Of a DNA stretch of 64,000 nt, positions 47,290 through 57,338 are shown piece by piece. A program made the translations under genes and the position numbers. Source of the stretch: Bacteroides caecigallinarum. GTDB lineage: Bacteria > Bacteroidota > Bacteroidia > Bacteroidales > Bacteroidaceae. Each line of letters starts with the position of its first letter. Position 1 is the first letter of the stretch. Location: the NCBI RefSeq assembly GCF_016902295.1, contig NZ_JACJLQ010000005.1, forward strand, positions 50,892-114,891, given 5' to 3'. The notes beneath the pieces were generated by a model. The model was not told where the DNA came from, did no database searches, and saw only the letters and a list, made by a program, of their open reading frames with translations.

Positions 47290-49260
47290 TTATTTATTTA
47301 AAGAAATACTCTTGATTACAATTGGTTTTCCTCCCATTGACCAAAATCCTATAATATACAAATGGGAAGGATCAAGTTTATTACCATCACCATTTATCAT
47401 GTTATGTAAATCTACATTAATCACTGTTGAGCTACCAAAATCATACATTGCCGGAGAAGTCCAATAAGAATTTTGATCAAACAATCTGAATGACGCTTCG
47501 CAATCATTAGGCGATGCAAGTTCAACTCTTATTGAAGTATAATCACTTAAATCAAGTCCATTAGCATATTGCCATCCACCAAAGCCATATTGCCCTGTAA
47601 TCAAAGTTAATGTTTCTTCATCAAACGACCCTTCTTCCCATATTGACGGATTAAAGAATCCTTCTTTCAAGATAAAAGGAGAAAGGACTTTTACAGAAAC
47701 CAACAATTCTTTTTTTACCTGATTGTCCGTTACATAAGATATTGTAATATTTGCCTGACCTTCAGCACAAGCAACAACTTTTCCAACTCCATCAACCTTA
47801 ACAACAGATTCATCAGACGATGTAATTGTTACTTCATTGGTAATCATTCGTGTCGAACCATCAGAATAAACAGCTTTTACATTAATGTATTTTGCATCCC
47901 CCATTGTCAATTCAAGATTCTCATCCAAGCCAACCAACTCCAGTTTTTCAAGCTCACCATTTATAACTATACCTTCTGCATATTCCTTAAACCAATGATA
48001 CATAGACCAAGGACAAGCCTCAGGATCATTAAGGAAAGTATAATTACCAGGTTCACCAGGTACATCCTCAAAAGCAGCCAACATCTCAGAGTCTGTAGTA
48101 AAGAAAAGCCATGAAACATTACCTGACTTATCGGCTATATACTTAAAGTTTGCCCCGAAACCTTTTCCTCCAGCTTCTCCTGTTATACTCTTTCCCCAAG
48201 TAGCATCGTATTTCTTCGGGGCCCAATCAATTTCTGTCACCATTATAGGTGCAAACTCCGCAACCGGACCAACCTGAGCATCCCATCCTCTCTGAAAAGC
48301 TTCATATCCCCCACCGGTAGAAGATCCTATTCCTTCAGAGCTGTCTTCTTCAGCATCACTACCATACCAACCAGGATAACAATGAACCGCAAATCCTATA
48401 TTCTCACCTTCAATACGATGAGTTGCGTAACCAGCATAAGAAGATTGATAAGACAATCCTGGTATCCATAAAATATTATTGCAGCCATTTGAACGTATTT
48501 TATCCACAATAGCCTGGAAATATTTCTTCATATTCGCAAAACAAGCGTCACCACTACTTCCAAATTTTCCGTCAGTTCCCTTGATATTTACAGGTTCGTT
48601 TGCCAACTCAAACATAAGACCTGTATTATTCTTCAATTTTACATGACTGGATACTATATCCCAAACCTTCAACAAGAAAGTTTGATAAGTATCACCCAAT
48701 TCTATTCCTTCGTAACCGTCTCCATTTGGACAAACACCTGGTGGACGCATAACAACATACATTCCTTTAGAAATAAAATATTCTGCCATAGGAACGAATA
48801 GTTCATCAAGATATTTGCGAAAACGTACTTCAGAAAACCTTTCATGCCCCTCGTAACGTACAGAAGTCATTGAAGGATCATCACTCCAATACGGGTCCAA
48901 ATGCATACGTACAAAATTAAATTTCCAACCAGCGTCAAGAATTTCGTCAACCATACGTTTATTATAACTTAAACAAGCATCAACATCATAATTTGACCAT
49001 CTGTTATTATTGAAATAAGGGCTGTATGTTTGGGTAAATCCATGTAAATTAATAATTTCTCCTTCAGCATTTTTCAGATAACGTCCCTCTACATGTAATT
49101 CAGGTAAGGTTACTATTGGGGTAGGTTCAGGCTCAGGCTCTGGTTCAGGATTTGGTTCTTCGATTGTAGGCGGTTCTTCAATAATTTCTTTATCACTGCA
49201 AGAAAAAAAGAACTGTCCTATAATCAAACATACAAGAAGAAGTTTTATTCTGTATTTCAT
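47290..49260 (-). CDS. GH5 endo-glycanase lipoprotein with BIG2 domain (probably xylanase, GH5_21-like)
   Basis: 656 aa. Lipobox FFSCSDKE, then a Pro/Glu-rich linker (about 28-52) as in surface-anchored enzymes. The GH5 barrel (about 55-400) has acid/base Glu in MFELANEPVN (about 220) and nucleophile Glu in IMVTEIDWAP (about 343). A BIG2-like domain (about 440-525) and a C-terminal beta-sandwich follow. It resembles the GH5_21 group found in Bacteroidales xylan loci; the subfamily is from memory. It is preceded by a terminator after GH10. Confidence 0.85.
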   Translation of the reverse strand: MKYRIKLLLVCLIIGQFFFSCSDKEIIEEPPTIEEPNPEPEPEPEPTPIVTLPELHVEGRYLKNAEGEIINLHGFTQTYSPYFNNNRWSNYDVDACLSYNKRMVDEILDAGWKFNFVRMHLDPYWSDDPSMTSVRYEGHERFSEVRFRKYLDELFVPMAEYFISKGMYVVMRPPGVCPNGDGYEGIELGDTYQTFLLKVWDIVSSHVKLKNNTGLMFELANEPVNIKGTDGKFGSSGDACFANMKKYFQAIVDKIRSNGCNNILWIPGLSYQSSYAGYATHRIEGENIGFAVHCYPGWYGSDAEEDSSEGIGSSTGGGYEAFQRGWDAQVGPVAEFAPIMVTEIDWAPKKYDATWGKSITGEAGGKGFGANFKYIADKSGNVSWLFFTTDSEMLAAFEDVPGEPGNYTFLNDPEACPWSMYHWFKEYAEGIVINGELEKLELVGLDENLELTMGDAKYINVKAVYSDGSTRMITNEVTITSSDESVVKVDGVGKVVACAEGQANITISYVTDNQVKKELLVSVKVLSPFILKEGFFNPSIWEEGSFDEETLTLITGQYGFGGWQYANGLDLSDYTSIRVELASPNDCEASFRLFDQNSYWTSPAMYDFGSSTVINVDLHNMINGDGNKLDPSHLYIIGFWSMGGKPIVIKSISLNK

Positions 49261-49287
49261 AAAAATTAGTTTTAAGTATTTATAATG

Positions 49288-49325
49288 GAGAAAAAAATGG
49301 GCAGATAAAATCTACCTGCCCATTT
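49288..49325 (-). terminator. Terminator between GH10 and GH5
   Basis: Minus strand: a 10-bp perfect stem (AAATGGGCAG and its complement, 49295-49325) followed by a run of T. It would lower GH5 expression relative to the genes upstream in the operon. Confidence 0.75.
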
Positions 49326-49344
49326 ATAAGAAGTTTATAAAAAT

Positions 49345-51504
49345 TTATTCACCTCCTTTTAGTCCATCAGCAAAACCTCCATATGCAGGCTTACGATTGT
49401 AATTCAAATCCCAAAGGCCAACAGGCTCACCAGCTCTCCAACCAGAGTCGGCAGGACTATCTGTTACACACCATTGAGTAATACCATACTGCTGGTTTAC
49501 AGGAATAATCTCGAAATACTTACGGATTATAAATGTATAGAACTCTGCCATTTTCTGCTGCTGTTCCAATGTTACATTTTCTGTCTTTATACCTGTACCG
49601 AATGCTTTATCAACAATTCCCATATCCAACTCAGAAATCTTGACGAGCTTGCCTGATTCTGCCAGAATTTTGAACATATTAACAATGGCATCTTCTTGTG
49701 CCTTTTGATCTGCTTCGTTCAAAATGTAGCTGACGTGCATTTGTGTTCCGATACCATCAATCTTAGTAACGCCATCAGCTTCCCATCTCTTTATCCATTC
49801 TACCAAACTCTTAGCCTTCTTGTTTCCATCCCACCATGATTCCAGATTGAAGTCATTAATAAACAATTTCAAATCAGAAGGGTTTCCACCGTATTCAGCA
49901 AAATACTTGCGAGCTTTAGACTCTAATATACGAACATAATCTATATCTCCAAGATAATCTTGCCAATAGAAGTTTGCAGAAGGATTATCACTGTTTTCAG
50001 CTGATTGCAATTCATAGATACCATTATCGTCACCTCCACCGGAAACTGTCTCATTTGCCAACTCCCAAGCAGTTACATAACCTCCTGTAGCCTCCATCAT
50101 ACCTTTAATCCAATTATCCAAAGCCCATGTAAGAGTATCCTTCTTTTCTTCCGGTGTCAACGGTATAGCATTGGCCGATTTCTCATAATATAAACATACA
50201 TCATCGAAGTACAAAGTTCCTACGTATGCACCAATATTAAACAATAAACGTGTTGCTCCCTCTCCAGTACAAGCTGTAGAAATAGTAACCTCTTTCCAAT
50301 CAGTAGTTACCTGTAAAGCAGGGAAATCACCACAACCAATATATCCATTAGGATTTTGGAAGCCAACTCCTATGCTACTTTCTTTAGTTCCTTTTATTTT
50401 AAGGCGTAAGAAATAAACTGTTCCATTTGTGAAAGGAGTAGTTACCTCATAGCACAACTGCTTTTCCCACGATTGGGATTCTGAAGGATTTTCAACGACG
50501 CAAACACCATCGACTACAGAAGATGTATGACCACCCCATCCGCCTATAGGCGTACCACTGGAATAATCATCCTCTATTACAGAGACAGGAATTGCAACCT
50601 CACCGGCATTACTTTCGTAATAAATAGCCAAATCATCAATATAAATTGATCCAGCGTATGCTCCATAATTGAAAAGGAAACGGTCCGCACCGTCTTGAGC
50701 TGTAGTTGAAACCAATACTTCAGTCCAGTCTGTAGTAATATTCATAGAAGGGAAATCTCCACGACCACCATAATCTGCGCTATGCTGGAAAGACGCCCCC
50801 ATACTTCCTTCAACACTACCTTTAACTTTAAAACTCAAATAATAAACTTGACCTCCTTCAAAAGGCAAATCAATAGCAGCTTGAGCTTCCCATGGATTTA
50901 CAACACTTGGGTTAGTCATTTTTAAACACTTAGAGCCATCAGGTCCTTCATTGACTACTTCAAGAGTTGAATTGTTTCCCCATCCACCAATTGGATTACC
51001 ATCTTCAAAGTCTGACTGATAAGCATATTTATTCGTAACACTTCCGTCACCTACAACTTCTTTATCAGCTATCAATGAATTCAAATATTTAATATTCTGC
51101 TGTGAATGCCATCCTAATGTATGACCATATATTGTCATGCCAGCAGCTTTGGCTTCATTCACAAAATTTGTAACATTATAAAAATTCATAGTGCCATCAT
51201 CAGAAACGCAGGAAGCATATTTCATTTCATTACCAGCTGTCATTTCATCAAAATTAGATATTGCCAAGCTATGAACTTGTCCACCTGCGACAAAATCATT
51301 GGCTCCCAATGCAATACCCAACTTAAAGTTGGGATTTGCAGTACGGTCAACATATGTTTTTAATGCATCATAAGCATTCAAATATTCATATTGTTCGATA
51401 ATTGCTGGTTTCTCTATTTTAAATTCAGCAATCTGTTCGTCAGCACATGCTGCCATGAGAAGCAACATTGACAATGAACTTATATATAAAGATTTATTCT
51501 TCAT
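49345..51504 (-). CDS. GH10 endo-beta-1,4-xylanase with two inserted CBMs
   Basis: 719-aa lipoprotein (LMAACADEQ). The GH10 barrel is split. The first part holds YGHTLGWHSQQN (about 125-136). Two tandem CBM4/CBM22-like modules follow (about 158-300 and 305-445; both with GGWG, FP.., TTDWxEV..ST and a YxxDDxxxYYE end). The barrel then resumes with acid/base Glu in WELANETVSGG (about 481) and nucleophile Glu in KISELDMGI (about 625). This split form is the hallmark of Bacteroidales Xyn10C-type surface xylanases that make the first cut in xylan. Confidence 0.95.
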   Translation of the reverse strand: MKNKSLYISSLSMLLLMAACADEQIAEFKIEKPAIIEQYEYLNAYDALKTYVDRTANPNFKLGIALGANDFVAGGQVHSLAISNFDEMTAGNEMKYASCVSDDGTMNFYNVTNFVNEAKAAGMTIYGHTLGWHSQQNIKYLNSLIADKEVVGDGSVTNKYAYQSDFEDGNPIGGWGNNSTLEVVNEGPDGSKCLKMTNPSVVNPWEAQAAIDLPFEGGQVYYLSFKVKGSVEGSMGASFQHSADYGGRGDFPSMNITTDWTEVLVSTTAQDGADRFLFNYGAYAGSIYIDDLAIYYESNAGEVAIPVSVIEDDYSSGTPIGGWGGHTSSVVDGVCVVENPSESQSWEKQLCYEVTTPFTNGTVYFLRLKIKGTKESSIGVGFQNPNGYIGCGDFPALQVTTDWKEVTISTACTGEGATRLLFNIGAYVGTLYFDDVCLYYEKSANAIPLTPEEKKDTLTWALDNWIKGMMEATGGYVTAWELANETVSGGGDDNGIYELQSAENSDNPSANFYWQDYLGDIDYVRILESKARKYFAEYGGNPSDLKLFINDFNLESWWDGNKKAKSLVEWIKRWEADGVTKIDGIGTQMHVSYILNEADQKAQEDAIVNMFKILAESGKLVKISELDMGIVDKAFGTGIKTENVTLEQQQKMAEFYTFIIRKYFEIIPVNQQYGITQWCVTDSPADSGWRAGEPVGLWDLNYNRKPAYGGFADGLKGGE

Positions 51505-51533
51505 AACCAGTACATATTTTTATTTAAAGATAT

Positions 51534-52574
51534 TTATTTCTCATTATATGTAGGAGTGAAGGTAACTAATTTGTTTGTGCCACGAGTCTGTGCAACCAAT
51601 GTATCCTTAGTAGCAACTTGCTTGAAACCATAATCTATACTATAGTCCAGATATATGACATCGCGATCTTTATTACCCCATGAATTTTTCTCTCCGTCTT
51701 CCACAAACTTTCCGCTTCCAGAAGCTTCAATACCATCACTACCAGAGGTAATGGTACAGTTATCACCATCAAATGTAAGCAGCAAGTCACAAGTAACGGC
51801 CGTACCATTTTCATCATTAATAGATACTGGGAAAATTGCGGTATTAAGTGAACGAGAAGTCATTTCGCAAACCTCGTCCTTCTCTACAGATTCCTCGTGA
51901 CGGACATTTGTGGTTATTGTACCATCAGCGGTTGTTATTTGGTCTATTCCACGACGCAAGTAAAAGCCATGCCATGGATTCATGTATTTCACACAATATA
52001 GCACATAGTCCTTGGGCTGTATGTTCCAATAAGCCGAATTAGTGCGTGCTGGCTGGTCTCCTTCTATCGATGGAGTACCAGTAATAATACGGTCAGCACC
52101 TTTCTGTCCTGTCATTACTACAGGAATTACATAATTATTACTTAGAGCTTTCTCATCTTCAAAAAAGGCATCCTTTAGTTTCACTTCTACGTAGCCCCAC
52201 ATATCACCTCCAAACTTAATCTGATTACCAAGCATCTCGTAATAATTCTCTGGTAAAGGTAGAACCGGTGAACCGTCCTCAAAAGTCAGATTATCACACA
52301 GAGAGTTATCTACATCAATATCAATAGTAATATCTCTACCATTATATGCTCCTCCCATAGTGGCATAAATAGCACATTTATGCTGCTGATCACGAGAATT
52401 GTCAACTACTTCATCATTTCCCAAAACTAATGTACGCACAGGATACTGGTAAGCAAAATATACAGATGTTCCTCCTTCATAATCTGGGAATGTTCTATCT
52501 GCATTCTTACAGGAAGAAAAAGCAAATGTCAAAATACCAGACATCATCAATGATATAACTTTTTTCATTTTCAT
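51534..52574 (-). CDS. DUF1735/DUF4361 surface glycan-binding lipoprotein (XusE-like)
   Basis: 346 aa. Lipobox FAFSSCKNAD. The N-terminal DUF1735 domain (VYFAYQYPVRTLVLG..) and C-terminal DUF4361 domain (NPWHGFYLRRGID) are recognised. Its place between the second SusD and GH10 matches XusE of the xylan cluster. It probably binds xylan at the cell surface without cutting it. Confidence 0.85.
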   Translation of the reverse strand: MKMKKVISLMMSGILTFAFSSCKNADRTFPDYEGGTSVYFAYQYPVRTLVLGNDEVVDNSRDQQHKCAIYATMGGAYNGRDITIDIDVDNSLCDNLTFEDGSPVLPLPENYYEMLGNQIKFGGDMWGYVEVKLKDAFFEDEKALSNNYVIPVVMTGQKGADRIITGTPSIEGDQPARTNSAYWNIQPKDYVLYCVKYMNPWHGFYLRRGIDQITTADGTITTNVRHEESVEKDEVCEMTSRSLNTAIFPVSINDENGTAVTCDLLLTFDGDNCTITSGSDGIEASGSGKFVEDGEKNSWGNKDRDVIYLDYSIDYGFKQVATKDTLVAQTRGTNKLVTFTPTYNEK

Positions 52575-52603
52575 TTTTACATTATAAATTTTAATTAAAC
52601 ATA

Positions 52604-54415
52604 TTACCAGCCTTTATTCTGTTGTAAATTTCTCCATTTTAGAGTTTCAGAATAAGGTATAGGTCCATGATACATATAATCTTGATAGTTACGTATTTCT
52701 ACATCAATTTCCGTATATTTCAAAGAGTTGCCTGTAGCTTGTTCTATACGTATACCTCTAGCTGTCTCGTTAAGCGGTAAATTCCAACGGCGAATATCCC
52801 AAAAACGTTTATTTTCAAAACATAACTCTATACGTCGTTCGTTCCTAATAAGATCCGTCATCTTTGCCACATCATTCTTGATACTTTCAAGATAAGCGTC
52901 CCCATTATCAGTTCCTACTCCACCACGGGAACGTAAAGCCTTAACGACATCATAAGCGCTATAAGCATTTCCACCAGTACCGGTAGGTCCCCAAGCGTCG
53001 TTAGCTGCTTCAGCATAAGCTAAGAAAATCTCAGTATAACGAATACGTACCGGGAAATGATATTTAGGATTGAGAGCACTCGGATTTGGATTACAATCCT
53101 CACGTAAAAGCTTGCGCAGATAATATCCAGTACGAGTAGATGTACCTATTTTATTCAGTCCATCATCTGTCTTATTCTCGCTGTCGGCATATAGTCCAGT
53201 GATGATTGTCTTTCCCTTATATGTACTACCATTATATAATACATAATCAGTTAAACGAGGGTCACGGTTTACATAAGGATTAGAAGCATCATAACCACTA
53301 TTAACCGCATCACTTATAGGATAACCGTTAGCCATAGGAAAAGCGTCAACCAGATTCTGAGTCGGATTAATTCTACCACTTCCATAAAGAGTAGGTGGAA
53401 AATTGTTTTTCTCTTGAGTTATACCCATATCCCAATCAGCATCACCATTAGTACGATTACCTCTCCATATAATTTCAGCAGTTACAGATCCTGACCCCAT
53501 ATTATCCAACTCATCAGTATTCATATACCAAGTATTTCCTCTCGGGTCTATACCATTAACACCACCTATTCTATTGAGTACTATAGCTGCATAATTAGCT
53601 GCGGTTTCAGATGTTACACCTGAAGCTTCACGATAAGCTGGACTTGCTGCCAACAATGCTACTTGAGCCTTAATAGCTTCTGCAATACGCCCGGATATAC
53701 GTCCACGCTGATAAGTTCCAAATACCAAATTGTATCCACCCATTTCTGCCCCAATTTGTTGATATTTACTTGGTAGCTCCGCATTACTACTGATATTCGA
53801 AAAATCAAGTGGCAATAAATCAATAGCCCTATCCAAATCCTCAAAAATAAATTTTACACATTCACTAAATTCATTACGAGGTAAATTGAAATCAGAGTTC
53901 ATATCTTCAGGTTCGAATACCATAGGTACCCCCAACAATTGTCCATCTTCTGTCCAACCAGCATGAGCCTGCAAAAGATAAAAATAATTTAAGGCACGCA
54001 AAGCATAAGCTTCACCACTCAATTTATCAATAAACATTTTATTTGTAGTTTCAGTACTTGACCAACTAACTCGATCAACAATACTTAGAAATGTGTTAAT
54101 ATACTGAATAGTAGCCTTACGAGCTTGCCACTGTTCCATTGGGTTATTACTTGAAGACCAAGAACCAAGCGCCATTTGTGAATAGGTACTAGTCAAATCA
54201 TTAGTTACTGCATCATCAGTAGCGACATCACTGACACTGGAGTTATCATATGGTAACATTGCATAGCCATATCCCAACAAACCTGATGCATAGTTAGGAT
54301 CGGAAAACATCTGCTCTACATCACGAATATTCTCTTGAGCAGGCTCAAACATATCTTCACATGCAGATAAAGATGTCAAAAGTACCGTAGATATCAAAAT
54401 ATATTTTAGTTTCAT
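52604..54415 (-). CDS. SusD-like surface glycan-binding lipoprotein (XusD-like)
   Basis: 603 aa. Lipobox LTSLSACEDMFE. TPR-rich SusD/RagB fold; FVRNERRIELCFENKRFWDIRRW-type residues appear as LIRNERRIELCFENKRFWD near the C-terminus. It forms the lid of the TonB transporter encoded 17 bp upstream (54433). It likely binds xylo-oligosaccharides. Confidence 0.93.
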   Translation of the reverse strand: MKLKYILISTVLLTSLSACEDMFEPAQENIRDVEQMFSDPNYASGLLGYGYAMLPYDNSSVSDVATDDAVTNDLTSTYSQMALGSWSSSNNPMEQWQARKATIQYINTFLSIVDRVSWSSTETTNKMFIDKLSGEAYALRALNYFYLLQAHAGWTEDGQLLGVPMVFEPEDMNSDFNLPRNEFSECVKFIFEDLDRAIDLLPLDFSNISSNAELPSKYQQIGAEMGGYNLVFGTYQRGRISGRIAEAIKAQVALLAASPAYREASGVTSETAANYAAIVLNRIGGVNGIDPRGNTWYMNTDELDNMGSGSVTAEIIWRGNRTNGDADWDMGITQEKNNFPPTLYGSGRINPTQNLVDAFPMANGYPISDAVNSGYDASNPYVNRDPRLTDYVLYNGSTYKGKTIITGLYADSENKTDDGLNKIGTSTRTGYYLRKLLREDCNPNPSALNPKYHFPVRIRYTEIFLAYAEAANDAWGPTGTGGNAYSAYDVVKALRSRGGVGTDNGDAYLESIKNDVAKMTDLIRNERRIELCFENKRFWDIRRWNLPLNETARGIRIEQATGNSLKYTEIDVEIRNYQDYMYHGPIPYSETLKWRNLQQNKGW

Positions 54416-54432
54416 TTTAATTGTTTTTTTAG

Positions 54433-57291
54433 TTAAAATACTGCTTTTAAACCAATATTGTAGTATCTGCTCTGAGGCGCACTACCTACGTTAAGCTCCA
54501 TGTGTTCACGTTCTTTTGAAATAGTAAGCAAATTAGCACCACCTACAAAAGCCGATAATTCCTTTACAAACGAGCGACGTAATACTTGTTTAGGCAAGTC
54601 GTAAGTAATTTGTATTTTTGCTAAATCGAAACGATTAGCTTTGTACATCCAAAAATCAGACGTACAGAAATTTTGACTTGCATTTAAAGTTGACAAACGT
54701 GGATAAGTAGCTGTAGAAGCGGTTTCTTTAGTCCAGCGATTGCGAACCACAGCTGAATATTTGTCTTCTTGATCTATCCAATAGTAAGAACTGTTCTTTA
54801 AGCCATAACTTCCTACTCCACCTGTTCCAAGCACAAAGATAGTGAATCCTTTCCATTTAGCAGTAATGTTTATACCCATTGTAAATGGCGAACCATACCA
54901 TCCACCTTTGCCCAAGAATACTTCATCTTTTTCATCAATTATATTGTCCCCATTTTGATCAATATATTTAATATCACCTGGACGTATTTGTCCTAACTTA
55001 GATTGATCATACCAGTTATCAATATCTTCTTGATTTTGAAATAATCCTGCGCTTTGGTATCCCCAAATGCCATCAATAGGTTTTCCTTCACGATAACGAT
55101 ATTCATCATCATAGATTTCATCACGTTTGGTCGCCTTAGTATCATAGTATGTACCAGATACGCCTAATGATAAATCTACTTCTCCTATACGTTTGTTAAC
55201 ATTCACACTGAAATCAAACCCAATTCGACGATTATTATTATAATTTAATACAGGCAAGAATGATGCAGCAGGATAATATGTACTTAAATATGACGGATAA
55301 AATGTTGGACTACTAATCAGATAACCTTCATTGGAATTAATAAAGAATGATGCATCTGCAGTTATAAGTTTGTTCCACATAGATGTACGGAGATTTACAG
55401 ATAATTCCTTACGTTTAATAAAGTCCAAATCATGATTTTGACCTTTTGTAGAGTATGTATATTTACCAGCAGAGCCGTCATACCAACTGTAGCCGTCAGC
55501 TTGAGTCCAAACTCCTTCATAAAGGTAGTATTCATTATCATTCATTATTAAATCTATATCTTGATTCAATATACTACCAGACACACTAAATATCATTTCA
55601 TCAATAACTTGAGAATCTTTAAGGAAATCCTCTTCGCTTAAACGCCATCCCAATGTCAAAGAAGGTGACAAGGCATTTCTATGCCCTGGAGCTAACTTCG
55701 CAGAATGAATCAACGCAGCACCAAAATCAGCATAATAACGCTGTTTATAATTATACCCTGCCTGCAAAGCCAAATTTGCATTGCATATACGGTGGTATAA
55801 TGCAGATTTAGTTTGCTGATAACCATTAACAATCAACATAGCCGACAGATTATGATCTTTATCAAATGTATTCTGATAGTTAAATTGTCCTGTAAAAGCA
55901 ATAGTCTGGTTATCGGTACTTCCGCCAACATTTTGAATGCCTGGACGTTCATCTACACCTTCTTTTGTCAAACTCACAATAACATCCTTACCATTATAAT
56001 TTGACCAAGTAGGAACAAATATCGCATAATTGTTGTCAAACGAAGTATTATAAGAAGTTGCATAATCAACAGCAAACATAGCTTTGAAAGAAAGACCTTT
56101 CAACAATTTATTTAGATTAATATCTACACCAGTATCAAACTGAAACTGACGGCTTGTATATTTACTGCTTCCAGCTGCATAAACATCTGCAAATGCATTA
56201 GTAGGATTAGCCTGAGAACCACCCAAGAAGTATTTCCCGTCAATTATATTCCCAGATGTACTCAATAATTCCCAAGCAGCACTGGCATTAGGATCAATCA
56301 TATCCAACGGTATCAGCGGAGCTGCATTTTGAGGGAAATTTGGTCGAGCTGTAGTAGCAACATTCCAATAATCACCTTTAGCAGTCTTTGAATTGTAAAA
56401 AGTTGCATTTGCATTGATATATGCATTGATAAAATCATTTATTTTAACATCAACATTAGTACGTACATTAAAACGATCTACCATATTATTTTCAGCCTCG
56501 CCAAAATTCAGATAATCTCCATTACGGTAATAACTAATATTACTATAAAAATGAGCTCTTGAACCACCACCCTCAATTTCAGCTGTAACTTCGGAACGAT
56601 TATACATCTTCTTAACATAATCCGATGAATAATAATTTATGTCCGGATAACGATATGGATTAAGTCCTGAAGCATGATTGTAAATCTGAGTGTCAGAATA
56701 TAAAGGATCCAATCCATCATTTACACGAGCCTCATTATAAAGAGTCATGTACTCGGCAGAACCCAAATACTCAGGAAAACTCTTAGCGACATTGAAACCT
56801 GTATTGGCACTTACACTAACACTAAGTCCTTCAGAAGTACTTCTTTTAGTAGTTATAAGAATAGCTCCTTTTGCTGCTTTACTTCCATAAAGGACAACAG
56901 CCTGAGCTCCCTTTAAGAAAGAGATCTGAGCAATTTCAGTCGGCATTACATTGTTTGCATCACGTGGTACACCATCTATAAGTACCAAATAACCAGCATT
57001 ATCACCATCCATTCCCCAAAGAGAATTACCATTCCAACCACCAATATAGCCTTGCATATTATCCAAACTATAAGTATTATAGTTTTTCTTTGTGAGTTCC
57101 TCTATATTAACTACAGAAACACCACCAAGAAGATCTTTTTGGGCAACTTTCCTAAATGCTACCTGAACTACAGGATCATTTTCGGTTGACAATGTATCGT
57201 TTTCATTCTCAATAGCAATCTGTGCATCGGCAAAATAAGGTATAGCCGCAAACATGGCAAAAAGAATGAATTTTGTCTGTTTATCTTTCAT
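54433..57291 (-). CDS. SusC-like TonB-dependent transporter without N-terminal CarboxypepD domain (XusC-like)
   Basis: 952-aa outer-membrane beta-barrel importer. After the signal peptide (ending YFADAQ) the plug domain starts almost at once (VVNIEELTK, then VLIDGVPRDANNVMPTEIAQISFLKGAQAVVLYGSKAAKG in two adjoining stretches). The CarboxypepD_reg-like domain that usually precedes the plug in SusC proteins is absent; the other SusC here has it. The barrel ends NVGSAPQSRYYNIGLKAVF. It works with the SusD at 52604. Confidence 0.93.
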   Translation of the reverse strand: MKDKQTKFILFAMFAAIPYFADAQIAIENENDTLSTENDPVVQVAFRKVAQKDLLGGVSVVNIEELTKKNYNTYSLDNMQGYIGGWNGNSLWGMDGDNAGYLVLIDGVPRDANNVMPTEIAQISFLKGAQAVVLYGSKAAKGAILITTKRSTSEGLSVSVSANTGFNVAKSFPEYLGSAEYMTLYNEARVNDGLDPLYSDTQIYNHASGLNPYRYPDINYYSSDYVKKMYNRSEVTAEIEGGGSRAHFYSNISYYRNGDYLNFGEAENNMVDRFNVRTNVDVKINDFINAYINANATFYNSKTAKGDYWNVATTARPNFPQNAAPLIPLDMIDPNASAAWELLSTSGNIIDGKYFLGGSQANPTNAFADVYAAGSSKYTSRQFQFDTGVDINLNKLLKGLSFKAMFAVDYATSYNTSFDNNYAIFVPTWSNYNGKDVIVSLTKEGVDERPGIQNVGGSTDNQTIAFTGQFNYQNTFDKDHNLSAMLIVNGYQQTKSALYHRICNANLALQAGYNYKQRYYADFGAALIHSAKLAPGHRNALSPSLTLGWRLSEEDFLKDSQVIDEMIFSVSGSILNQDIDLIMNDNEYYLYEGVWTQADGYSWYDGSAGKYTYSTKGQNHDLDFIKRKELSVNLRTSMWNKLITADASFFINSNEGYLISSPTFYPSYLSTYYPAASFLPVLNYNNNRRIGFDFSVNVNKRIGEVDLSLGVSGTYYDTKATKRDEIYDDEYRYREGKPIDGIWGYQSAGLFQNQEDIDNWYDQSKLGQIRPGDIKYIDQNGDNIIDEKDEVFLGKGGWYGSPFTMGINITAKWKGFTIFVLGTGGVGSYGLKNSSYYWIDQEDKYSAVVRNRWTKETASTATYPRLSTLNASQNFCTSDFWMYKANRFDLAKIQITYDLPKQVLRRSFVKELSAFVGGANLLTISKEREHMELNVGSAPQSRYYNIGLKAVF

Positions 57292-57338
57292 TGTTTAATT
57301 ATTTATTATTATACATTAGTGTTTTTCAATTGCATTAT

